A stretch of 64,000 nucleotides of DNA from the NCBI RefSeq assembly GCF_963924675.1, contig NC_089222.1, positions 137,232,281 through 137,296,280 on the forward strand. The letters are read 5' to 3'. This document shows positions 11,681-20,826 of the stretch, one piece after another (the stretch's first letter is position 1; each line of letters begins with the position of its first letter). The position numbers and the translations under genes were made by a program. The notes under the pieces were generated by a model, which saw nothing but the letters and a program-made list of their open reading frames with translations, ran no database searches and was not told the origin of the DNA. The stretch comes from Phocoena phocoena (lineage: Eukaryota; Chordata; Mammalia; Artiodactyla; Phocoenidae).

Positions 11681-12054
11681 AAGATTCAGTCTCTGCAAGA
11701 TGGGATTTCAGAGAAAGGACAGTTCAGTCAATTGAATAAAAAGAGAGAAGGCTTCCTAGAGGACACAGCCTTGGAAAGATGGATAAGGTCCAGGCGCAGG
11801 TGTGGCACCATAAATAGAAAAACTCATGAGCAAATAGAGAGGAAGGAAAATGGGGAAAAGCCAGTAGACCAGTGAACCTGGCTGTCCAGGAGGCCCCATG
11901 TACAGGAGGTGGCTGGGCTATGCAACGGATCTGGGCCCTACTGAGAGGGTGGTGAATAGTCAACAAATGGGTTTGCATCATGTCCTCCAGACAATAGTAG
12001 GCTGTTGAAAGTCGTGGGGGGAAGTTTCAGTGTGGAGTCATGAAATTCAGTACA
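11681..12054. other. Single-copy DNA, nothing recognised
   Basis: No supported gene or repeat in this stretch. Confidence 0.35.
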
Positions 12055-12190
12055 GGAAGGGAAATTAAAGGTCATCTAATCCTCCCACCCTGTTAATCTT
12101 ATATTTTATAGGTAAAGTAACTGAGACAAAGCAGAGATCATAACCGCAGGGTCCTAACACTTCTCACTGCTCTCATTCCCATGGTCTTCC
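12055..12190 (-). repeat. MIR-like fragment, antisense
   Basis: 'ttaaaggtcatctaatcctcccacc' followed by 'ttttataggtaaagtaactgagacaaagcagag' resembles the antisense MIR core. Weak match. Confidence 0.45.
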
Positions 12191-12407
12191 AAGCATACAT
12201 CACTGTCTTAATGAAAGATTAAACGGATGCAATTGGTAAAGGGAGAGCGATGGGGAAAGGGAGCGGTGACTACTAGAAATGTATTTAAACATTCTAGGTT
12301 AGTACTAAGTATAATGTGATAATGGCCTAAAAGTAAGGTGTTGGGGATGTAGAAGAGAGACGCAAGTAATTATGACAATGGTAATAGATTAGGTGCGCAT
12401 ATGTATG

Positions 12408-12436
12408 TGAGCATGTGTGTACACACACACACATAT
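12408..12436. repeat. (TG)n/(AC)n microsatellite
   Basis: Short 'gtgtgtacacacacacacatata' dinucleotide tract. Confidence 0.75.
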
Positions 12437-12479
12437 AAATTGAGCTGTTGTGAAGACCATGTAGAAGGAAGATGCCTCC

Positions 12480-12570
12480 AGGCTTGAAGCCAATTCATCC
12501 ACCCAGCACAGTCCCTGTTACAGAGAAAGTCCTCAGTCACGTTCATTAAATGAAAGAATGACTATGTGAT
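12480..12570 (+). repeat. Possible L2 3' terminus, sense
   Basis: 'cagcacagtccctgttacagagaaagtcctcagt ... ttcattaaatgaaagaatga' parallels the L2 end 'gcctggcacatagtaggcgctcaataaa...gaatgaatga'. Confidence 0.35.
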
Positions 12571-14404
12571 GCGGAGAGAGATAATAGGGCTACTTCCCCT
12601 CCTCCTCCAGTCTTAACATAATGCACCCCATTCCCTTGGTGTTTATTGTCAAGGAAAACTCAAAGCAGTTTTCAACTGCTGAGTTTCCTCCTATTGTCAC
12701 CCACATTGTCACGGTGTGTCCGTGGGCCGTCAGGACAATAACTCAGAATTCCATGCCTTCCTGGGCCTTAGGGAAACACAAAATGGGTCACAACAAATAC
12801 TATGAGATCAGGACAGAAAGCCAATTGAGGTTGCTAGAGCCCCCAGGCTCCACCCCCAAGACGTGCAGAGTCATAAAGGGAAACGCTACAGGGCCCTAAG
12901 GCTTCATGATACTCCTGACCCGGAAGTGAAACTCACTTCCTGATGGAGCTCAGGCAACTTCCTGCAGCCACCCTTAGCTTCTAAGTCAAATTTCAACTAT
13001 AGAACTCACTGTGAACACATAGCTAGGGCAACAGAGAATTCAGTCCTCTCCAGAAGGCAAGAATCTGAGGGAAGGACCACTCTTCAAATGTGTGGACCTT
13101 GAGGCAAAACACTGTCTGCACCCTACTCCCATCACACACCCCCATCTCACCACCCCCTCAATTGTTATACAGGTATGCCTCAAAGAAAAAAATTAACATC
13201 AATGGCCATTGTGAAAAAGAAAAGAAGTCACAAAATGTGGAAACGGTGAAGGGAGGGGAAAAAATTGAATGAGAATGGTAGCTCATATATGTGTCAATGA
13301 GTCCTGAACTAGTTTTCATGTTAGTTGAAGCACCACCAGTATATGGAGTTACAGCCCATCTACCAGCAGCAACATGGGGCAGCTCTACCCCCACCCAGGG
13401 GCAACAACATCTATTTGCTGTAACAAAAAGCTCTACCTCAGTCAGTGGTCTCCAAACATCGTTCAGGGTTAAGTATCATCATAAAGGATTAAATGTAGAT
13501 TTCAGCTCATTGGTAAACCCAATACTTCATGAAGTAGTTTAGGATAGAAAAATGGAAGAATTAAACGTTCTGGTAGAAAATCATATTCACAAAAATCCAA
13601 GAAGTAAGCATGTTTATTAATTTCATAAGAAAATGATAGAAAAGGAGGGGAGAGAGAAAGGACATTTACCTGGATACAAAATGTCTAAAAGAGGCTTGGG
13701 GCAGGACACCCAAACCTAAAATAGCTCTTTAGTCCTTGGGTTCTGTGGTCTTTCAGCAAAAGTTAAGTTTTCTGGCTTGGAGTTTCTTACTGAACTCCAG
13801 TGTGAAGTATTGAAAAGAAAATGACTACAGAGAACCTATTTAGACCTTTCTGGCAAGGCCCGAATTGGAGGAGAGGAGGGAAAGGGCTGTTTATCTTAAC
13901 AGAGGATTTCCTTACCAGAACATGGAAAACATTCTTTTTGTCAAATATGGTTAATAGTCACCCAGCAACACAAAGAGTAGTTTCAGTAGCTTAAAATCAA
14001 AATGAGGTGACTGGGAGAGGTGTGACCATGCCCCACAGACAGAACATGAGCAAACTTACAGCCGTGTCTTGGACAGAGACAGTGTTGTTGATGAGTGCAT
14101 AGGAAAAATGTCATTACCTAATGCACTTTCCACCAAGGAAAATGTAGTCACCTACTTAGTAGGTAGTGCAGACCTGCCCAACCAAAAGCTAGAAAAGAAG
14201 CAATATTAACACATCCTCAAAAATGCCTTGAAAGACACAGCAGCTGTTCTTCAAACAGGAAGAACAACGATGCCCTCAGCCATTCAACTTCCCATTCGGA
14301 TGGGAATGACTACTATTTTGCAGCATTCCAACTGACTTCCTCTCTCAGCTCAGTGAGTATATGCCCTGGTAGTAGAGGCCTCTGAACAGAGCATCTATGA
14401 TGGA
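12571..14404. other. Single-copy DNA, no gene recognised
   Basis: The longest open frames (12621-12899, 13158-13394, 13291-13542) match no family and are not flanked by convincing splice sites. No clear repeat. Confidence 0.4.
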
Positions 14405-14555
14405 AACAGTATGGAATGATGGAAAAAGTTTGGATTTGCAACTTGGTTATGTAGGCCCTAGTCCCGACTCTGCCAATGACTAGCTGGGTTTCCCAAGACA
14501 ATTCGGCATCTCTCTGGGCCACAGTTCCCTAAAGATCTTTCAACTCCAACGTGTA
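14405..14555 (+). repeat. MIR SINE, sense
   Basis: 'ctagtcccgactctgccaatgactagctggg' and 'catctctctgggccacagttcc' follow the MIR order (ggctctgccacttactagctgtgtga … tctctgtgcctcagtttcc). Confidence 0.6.
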
Positions 14556-14818
14556 AAGAATAGAGTCATGGAGTTAGGAAATTTCTTAAAGATCATGTAT
14601 ATTAGAGATAGATCTCTGGATTAATCCACCAGTTTCAAGTCAAATATTCATACTAGTGTTTTGTTTTTATTCTTCATGTTTCAGAATTAGTGCAAGGAAC
14701 ATTTATATATAGTTAATTTTATTTGCCCTTTTTTCCACCCACAGCTCTTAAGGCAGTTTTCTGTATCTTTTCCCTACATACAAAAAAAATTTTTTTAAAC
14801 TAAGATAAAAATGATTTG

Positions 14819-15038
14819 GGGGGCTTCCCTGGTGGTGCAGTGGTTGAGAGTCCGCCTGCCGATGCAGGGAACATGGGTTTGTGCTCCAGTCCGGGAAGAT
14901 CCCACATGCCGCGGAGCAGCTAGGCCCGTGAGCCGTGGCCACTGAGCCTGCATGTCCGGAGCCTGTGCTCCGCAACGGGAGAGGCCACAACAGTGAGAGG
15001 CCCGCGTACCGCAAAAAAACAACAACAACAACAAAAAG
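14819..15038 (+). mobile_element. CHR-2-type SINE (short form), with TSD
   Basis: Same family as 11356-11568. A box tggtgcagtgg; the B box is degraded (gggtttgtgctcc) by apparent CpG decay. The tail is (AAC)n-containing (aaaaaaacaacaacaacaac) rather than pure A, suggesting an older copy. Short TSD aatgattt at 14810-14817 and 15039-15046. Confidence 0.92.
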
Positions 15039-15259
15039 AATGATTTTTGTTTTCAAATTCTTTGAAATTCTAACTACCTAAAATGCTCTTCTCTTCTACC
15101 TGAGTTATAAAGGGTCATTCATATTGCCTGGTTAAGAATTGTATAAATTCTTTGTGGTTTTTATATACTTTATTTTATAAATCAGAATAAGAATATTGGC
15201 ATGCATGGGGTGTGAGAGATGATTCTGATCTCGTTTTGAGTTTTTAAATTCAAACAACA

Positions 15260-15790
15260 AAAACTGAAGCAATAAATGATAAAACCAGACTAAGTACTTG
15301 GAAAAGTTTGTATCTGATGTGGTAGATTTCAGTGGTTCTAGTCATTCCGGTCAAGGGGTGGAGGCTATTTCCCTGCCCCTTTAATCTGGCCATGTGACTT
15401 GCTTTAACAAACAGAAGGCAGCAGATGTGATATTGGGTCACTTTTAAGCTAAGTCCTCTAAAGGCTTTGTAGCTTTTACTTGCTGTTTTAAGAACTGCCA
15501 CCACATGAGCAGACCCTGCTAGCCTATTGGAAGATGAAAGAGTTTTGGTGTAGTCCCCTCATCACCCCACCCTCTGGCCAACGAAACATGCAAACGAGGC
15601 TATCTGGGACCAGCTACCACCTCGCTCACCTACCAAATGACCACAGATTCATAAGGCCAGCCAAGACCAGCCAAGCTCAGAAGAGACAAAAAGAGCCACC
15701 TAACAGAATCATGAGCTAAATAAATGGTTGTTGTTTTAAGCCATTTAATTTTGGAGCTGCTTGTTATGCAGCAAAGGCTAACTGATACAC
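15260..15790 (+). mobile_element. MLT1-type MaLR LTR
   Basis: 'ggccatgtgacttgctttaacaaacagaag' near 15390, 'acctaacagaatcatgagctaaataaatggttgttgttttaagccatttaattttgg' and 'ttatgcagcaaaggctaactgatacac' are diagnostic of MLT1/MaLR LTRs. Ancient and non-coding. The 5' boundary is approximate. Confidence 0.7.
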
Positions 15791-16513
15791 CTAGTTTGTC
15801 TTAAACAAAGGCTAGCCTAGATATTATTACATGCGATTTTTTAGATATTATAAAATAAGTAGTTTGTCCTCAGAAACCTCCCTGCCCATCCTGCTTTTGC
15901 CCTTACCCTCACTGACATAGCACCCTCTCCCTCTAAGATATTACTGTCTCCTGTCATCTCCAGGCTTCCTGACACAGAGGGGGGAAAAAAATTTAATAAA
16001 ACCAGTTTAAACTAATGTATGAATATTAAGGGTGTTTTTAGATGCATTAGATTATATTTGATTTTTATAACCACCTATGAATTAATACCATTCCCATTAC
16101 ATTGATTAGGAAATAACAGTTCAGAAAGGAAAAAGCCTGCCCATGACTACTAAACTAGGAAGTGGTCTCTCAACTCCAAACCGTATATACATATATACAT
16201 ATACTCCTCTTCTCCCCTTCAAATTGTTTCTCTTCATCCAGGGTATTTGCATTTCAAAAAAAAGGAATTTGCATTCCTGGAGGACTGGCCCTGCTAGAAA
16301 TTCAAGCACTAATTCATGCAATGGATTAGAATTTAAGAAAGCATTGGCTCCTCCTGTGCCAGAGACTTGAAGAAAGGAATCCATTTAAGCAGTGTGCCCT
16401 TTAGTTACACACTCAGAAGACAATTGTGCATTGCTGTTTTGTTGAAGGATGACGCCAAGACTTTCCTTTGAGGAGAGCATCATTGACTTTCATTCACGAG
16501 TGTTAACCTAAGC
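15791..16513. other. Single-copy DNA, nothing recognised
   Basis: Includes a short (TATACA)n-like patch at 16183-16205. No supported gene. Confidence 0.35.
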
Positions 16514-16701
16514 CAGTGGTCCTCAAAGTGTGGTCTCTGGACCAGCAGCATCAGCTCCACCTGGGAACTTGTTGAAACTACAAATTCTAGGCTTCCACCC
16601 CAGACCTGCTGAATCAAAATTCTGGAGGTGGGGTTGAGTCACATGTGCTCTGATGAGTCTTCCAGGTCGTTGTGATACATGATCAAGTGTGAGAACCACT
16701 C
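16514..16701 (+). mobile_element. MER5A-type nonautonomous hAT-Charlie transposon, near full length
   Basis: Begins 'cagtggtcctcaaagtgtggtc' and ends 'gtgagaaccactc'; these are imperfect terminal inverted repeats. The internal 'accagcagcatcagctccacctgggaacttgttg' and 'acctgctgaatcaaaattctggagg' match MER5A. At 188 bp it is about full length for the family. It lacks any transposase gene, as expected. An 8-bp TSD is not clear. Confidence 0.85.
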
Positions 16702-16737
16702 ACTCTGTGGTACCTGCTCAACCTGAGGACTTCCTAG

Positions 16738-16956
16738 AGCAGGGGTTGATAACCTGCAGCCTGTGGGCCAAGTCCAACCAGCCACCTGTTTTTGTAAATA
16801 AAGTTCTATTGGAACATGGTACTGTCATCCTTTTATGTATTATCTATGGCACCACAAGGGCAGAGTTGAGTAGTTAAGACTGAGACCATATGACAAATAA
16901 AGCCAAAAATATATATTATCAGGCCCTTTACAGAAAAAGTTTACAAACCCCTGTCC
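16738..16956 (-). mobile_element. MER20-like nonautonomous hAT-Charlie remnant
   Basis: 'gcaggggttgataacctgcagcctgtgggcc', 'cctgtttttgtaaataaagttctattggaacatgg' and 'ggccctttacagaaaaagtttacaaacccctg' fit one well-known hAT-Charlie MITE of about 220 bp. I call it MER20-like from memory of the consensus. The element sits 36 bp from the MER5A copy. Confidence 0.6.
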
Positions 16957-17004
16957 TGGAGGTTGACTGCATTAGGTACAATGGATAAGAATGTAGGTTT
17001 ATAT

Positions 17005-17085
17005 GTAAACAATATGAGGTGGAATACTGTCTCTACCATTTACTAACTGGGCTGCCATGAGCAAGTTTCTTTACTCTAAGACCAT
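17005..17085 (+). repeat. MIR fragment, sense
   Basis: 'aatactgtctctaccatttactaactgggctgcc' and 'gcaagtttctttactc' follow the MIR core. Confidence 0.5.
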
Positions 17086-17327
17086 CACAGCTTCTATCAT
17101 TCTAGCTCCAGAGTCCCCTGTAGGGTTGACTGAGGCTGTAAGGCAGCCTCTGCCCTGTTCACTCCTGCCTCCTCCCCCTCCCTCCCTGCCATAGGTGTTG
17201 CTTCCAAGGATCCTCCTTAGCAAACAATCTGCATGCCAGTGTCTGCTCAGAAGCGACCTCTGAGTGACCCCAATCCATGGCAACCCCAGACTTGAAGATA
17301 ATGTTCTGAATCACCGGACATAAAGTA

Positions 17328-17826
17328 CCGTGATCAGCAGAATAATCCCCTCCTCAACAATGTCCCCGCCCTAATCTGCAGAACCTCTGGAACCTACATG
17401 ACAAAAGGCACTTTGTGGATATGAATAAATTAAGGAATTTGAGATGGGAAGATTACTAACCTGGATTATCTGGGTTGACCCAACCAATCACATGAATCCT
17501 TAAAAGCAGAGAAACTTTCCTGGAAGTTACGATCAGAGGGAGATATGACTTTGGGAGGGGGGTCAGGGAGGTGTGACAGTGATGGCTTGAAGATAAAGGA
17601 AGGGACCATGAGCCAAGGGTTGTGGGTGGCCTTTAGAGAGTGGAGAAGGCAAGGAAATGAATTCTTCCACAAAGTCTTCAGAAAGAAACACAAAACCTTG
17701 ATTTTAGCCCAGTGAGACCAGATCAGACTCCTGACCTCCAGAGCTGTAAGATAACAAATTCTTGTGTTTTAAGCCACTAAATTTGTGGCAATTTGTTACA
17801 GCAGCCATAGAACACTAATAGAGGCA
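17328..17826 (+). mobile_element. MLT1-type MaLR LTR, nearly complete
   Basis: 'agcagaataatcccctcctcaacaatgtcc', 'catgacaaaaggcactttgtggatatg', 'gattatctgggttgaccc', 'aaaccttgattttagcccagtgagacc' and 'ttgtgttttaagccactaaatttgtggc...cagccatagaacactaata' give the whole MLT1 order in about 500 bp. It is a solo LTR with no viral gene. Confidence 0.75.
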
Positions 17827-18180
17827 ACTGACAAGTATAAAATTCACAGTGAGAGGCTATAAGACCTGAGGGCACTTCAGAGAGAAAAAGGTCACTCTCA
17901 TGTCTCCTGAGAAGCTTCTGTACCTGACCATCAAGAAAGATGAGCCACAGGTATTAATAGTTTCACAGACAGGGGGAAAAAAAGCAAGCAGAGTCAGATA
18001 TGGACTTGAAACCAGAAGTCATAAGGACAGATGCGCACTTGTGATGGAGCTGCTTCTCCCAGGGGCAACTCCACAGGCTCCAAGGGGAGAGGCACAGGAT
18101 TTACTTCTTTTGTGATTCTCCCCACAGCACTCAGGAGGCCAGCTGGTTAACAAGGAGGACTTTGATAATCATATATTTTA
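17827..18180. other. Single-copy DNA, nothing recognised
   Basis: No supported gene or repeat. The frame at 17900-18115 resembles no family. Confidence 0.35.
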
Positions 18181-18192
18181 TTAAGAATTATG

Positions 18193-18220
18193 TGTCACCA
18201 ATAAAGATGTTTAAAAAAAA
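18193..18220 (+). mobile_element. Tail-only L1 micro-insertion (about 20 nt of L1 plus A tail)
   Basis: 'caccaataaagatgttt' followed by A8 matches the final bases of the young L1 3' UTR (compare 28279-28300). It is flanked by the TSD aagaattatg at 18183-18192 and 18221-18230. Only the extreme 3' end of L1 was copied before reverse transcription stopped. Confidence 0.72.
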
Positions 18221-18305
18221 AAGAATTATGCATCCAACTTCTGTAGTTAACACCAACTTTAAAAAAAGAATTATGCATCCAACTTCTGTAGTTAACACCA
18301 ACTTT
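18216..18305. repeat. Exact 45-bp tandem duplication
   Basis: Units at 18216-18260 and 18261-18305 are identical (A7, then gaattatgcatccaacttc ... aacaccaacttt). Each unit starts with A's that belong to the preceding micro-insertion's tail, so the duplication postdates that insertion. Confidence 0.9.
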
Positions 18306-18484
18306 CTTAATTAGCCCAGTGAGGCGTTTTGACAACTCAGAGGAAAAATGGTGAAGAACAATCACGTTACAATAGTTCATTCATTAGGGCTGGGCCACTG
18401 GGCATTTACAGCACTTTGTAAAGTCCTTTATTCATTCAGGGCAAGATAAAATTGATACACAGCCCAGTTCACACCATTACACAG

Positions 18485-18645
18485 GCTGTCAAAGCTGGAA
18501 GGAAACTCAGAGTCATCTTGTCTAACCCTGTCATTTTCTGGATGAGGACACTAAGGACCAAGATGATCAAATTATTCACCAAAGGCCACACAACCAGTTC
18601 ACATGGGGACTCAGCTCCAGCCCTCTGACTTTTGGGCTAGCCTCT
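18485..18645 (-). repeat. MIR-like fragment, antisense
   Basis: 'tcatcttgtctaaccctgtcattttctggatgaggacactaagg' and 'aaaggccacacaaccagttcac' follow the antisense MIR core (cattttacagatgaggaaactgagg … ggtcacacagctagt). Confidence 0.55.
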
Positions 18646-19574
18646 CCCCCTCCCACCTCCATCAGGCTGTCTGGGGTTCTAGAGCAGAGGGGGCCAAATT
18701 CACAGCCAAGGCCGGATTAAAAACATGGGTACTTCCAGCCAGGCAATAATCTGACCCCTTTCAACAGTATTATCTGTTCTACTTTTTTTAGTGGGAACAT
18801 TTATTTATATTAATAAAAAATTGTATTATATACAGAAACTGATTCACTTTCCCAGTCCAGAGCAACATCTATATTCTAAAAGAAATGATGGCAAAACACC
18901 ACTCATTATTCTACCTTACTAACCAGGTAGATCTTTGGGAGAATATAAAGGGTTTTAAATGTATAGAACAAAACAAACTGATTGTTCCTGGTAACTGGCA
19001 CTGCAGAATGCATTGTTTGGGTTCAGAATTTCAGAATCTATGACTTCATGTTTCTATGGCAATAATTCTCCACAAGTAGAGGTCTGGGCAAGTGGGGAGT
19101 GGTTTGGGGTTTTTTTTGTTATTTCCATGGGAGGATACTATCTTTGGTGGCCCAAGTTAGACTTCCTTGGTTGTGTTAGTTGCAGGATAAGGAAACCTGA
19201 GTTAACGGGTGAACCATTTACAGAGATATTCAAATTCACTGTATGGCTCAGTAGCCTGAGCAGCTGTCCAGCTGGCTCAACCCCTACTCGAATTCTGATT
19301 GCAAGCACTCCTTCGTGTCTTGGTAAATGGGAAAGGGAATATCAAAAGGATGCTTGGGTCCAGCCAGGAAAGCACCAGGTTGTCTCAGAGGAGAATCAGC
19401 AGTTTAGGTAAATGCTGAATGAAGATCCGCTGAGCACATGATCCTGGTTTACCCTCAGAATGGGATCACCAAAATAACGTATCTCTGTGGAGCTTTTTCT
19501 AGTAGTCTCCATTTTGAATGAGGAGAAGAAGGAGAAAAGGAGGAAGAGGGAGATGAAGAAGGATGAAGGTAGTT
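18646..19574. other. Single-copy DNA, no gene recognised
   Basis: The frame at 19013-19411 (132 codons) is the longest non-transposon frame here. It resembles no family and its composition is unremarkable. Confidence 0.35.
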
Positions 19575-19696
19575 GGGGAGAAGGGAGGGGAGGAAGGAAG
19601 GAAGGAAGGGAGGAAGGAAGGGAGGAAGGAAGGGAGGGAGGGAGAAAGGGAGGAAGGAAGGGAGGGTGGGAGGGAGGGAGAAAGAAGAAAGAAAGT
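19575..19696. repeat. (GGAA/GGGA)n purine microsatellite
   Basis: About 120 bases of almost pure purine (one T near 19667), mainly ggaa and ggga tetramers, preceded by a looser purine tract from 19519. It generates meaningless Arg/Glu/Gly-rich frames on the plus strand and Pro/Ser-rich frames on the minus strand. Confidence 0.92.
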
Positions 19697-20524
19697 AGAC
19701 CTTCTATTCCTAACAGCCAGACTAGAAACTATCCAAATGTCCATCAACAACTGAATATGAAATTTCATCAAGCTGTACCCTTAGGTGCATGTATGCTACC
19801 CTCCAATTAAAAGTTTTAAAACTTAAGTACAATGGTTCTGCCCCTTGATCAGGTATCCTTTGACCCCAGTCCCGAAAGGAAGTGCCCTCACTGGCTCCCT
19901 ATGCACAAGAGGAGCAAATAAAAGTAGAGGTTTGAGATAATTCGTGGGGAGAAAAAGAAAGAAAGAAAAATGTTTCTGAAACACCTAATTGAAGCCTGTG
20001 ATTCTGTCTACAAAGAAACATACCACTGGCATTATTATAAGTCAACTCTTACTCCAGACCCTTTCTATATGCACGTTTCCAAAAATTTGGCTCATTTCTC
20101 AGAAAGACTTAGTAAATGCCCCCACTGCTTACAAAGAGCCAGTCTTGACGAGCAGGAGAAAGTTTACAAGCTGCTAATGAGGGTTTAGCACCCTTTGAGA
20201 GACAAACAGCTCCAGTCAGCAGCTCCTCAGAGGGAAATGAGCCCCTGTGCCCAGCAGGTACCAGCCAGGAGGCACAGTCCTGCTTTGATTGCTAGGTAGC
20301 ACAGCCAAAAGGGCGTCTGCGTTAATTATCCTGCCATAAACTCAGTGGAAAACACGCTAAGCCTCATATCTCTGGGCTCTCCAAACATCAAGACAGATAA
20401 CCAGAAAGCAACAAACTCACAATAGCAACAGCTAGACTGTGACGGCCTTATGCCACCTTTCCTTTGGCTTAAGGGAAAATTTCCTCAGGAAGGGACACAA
20501 AGTAGACTCAGTCCCATCTATTTG
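19697..20524. other. Single-copy DNA, no gene recognised
   Basis: Frames at 19970-20188 overlap in two registers and show no family motif. No repeat is clear. Confidence 0.35.
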
Positions 20525-20637
20525 CTTATTTCGTTCATTCATTCAACAAGCGTTCACGAAGTGCCGATTTTGCACCAGTCACTCTTGTAGACGCTGCATA
20601 TGCAACACTAAACACGATCTTCCAAATCCCTGCCCAC
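20525..20637 (-). repeat. L2 LINE 3' end, antisense (left part of a split copy)
   Basis: 'ttcattcattcaacaagcgttcacg', 'tgcatatgcaacactaaacacgatcttcc' and 'aaatccctgcccac' are the antisense L2 terminus. The copy resumes at 28315 ('aaggagatgatattctggtgggcaagac'), so the long L1 inserted inside this L2. Confidence 0.7.
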
Positions 20638-20826
20638 GGAGGCCTTCAAGATGGCGGAGGAGTAAGACGTGGAGATCACCTTCCTACCCACAAATCCCTG
20701 CCCACGGAGGCCTTCAAGATGGCGGAGGAGTAAGACGTGGAGATCACCTTCCTACCCACAAATCCCTGCCCACGGAGGCCTTCAAGATGGCGGAGGAGTA
20801 AGACGTGGAGATCACCTTCCTCCCCA
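20623..20826 (+). repeat. 68-bp tandem triplication of target site plus L1 5' end
   Basis: Three direct units start at 20623, 20691 and 20759. The first two are identical and the third differs by one base. Each unit contains caaatccctgcccac (the target-site sequence, also found after the L1 tail at 28301-28314) fused to the first ~54 bases of L1. The YY1-type motif caagatggcgg therefore occurs at 20647, 20715 and 20783. The unit joins L1 'cacaa' to target 'caaat', implying a short microhomology. Confidence 0.95.

Noticed and set aside
19487..19810. Arg/Glu/Gly-rich (plus) and Pro/Ser-rich (minus) open frames
   Set aside because: They are translations of the purine microsatellite in several registers, not genes.
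19970..20188. 72-codon frame with mixed residues and Cys-His pairs
   Set aside because: Overlapped by another open frame in a different register, no recognised motif, and no splice or promoter evidence.
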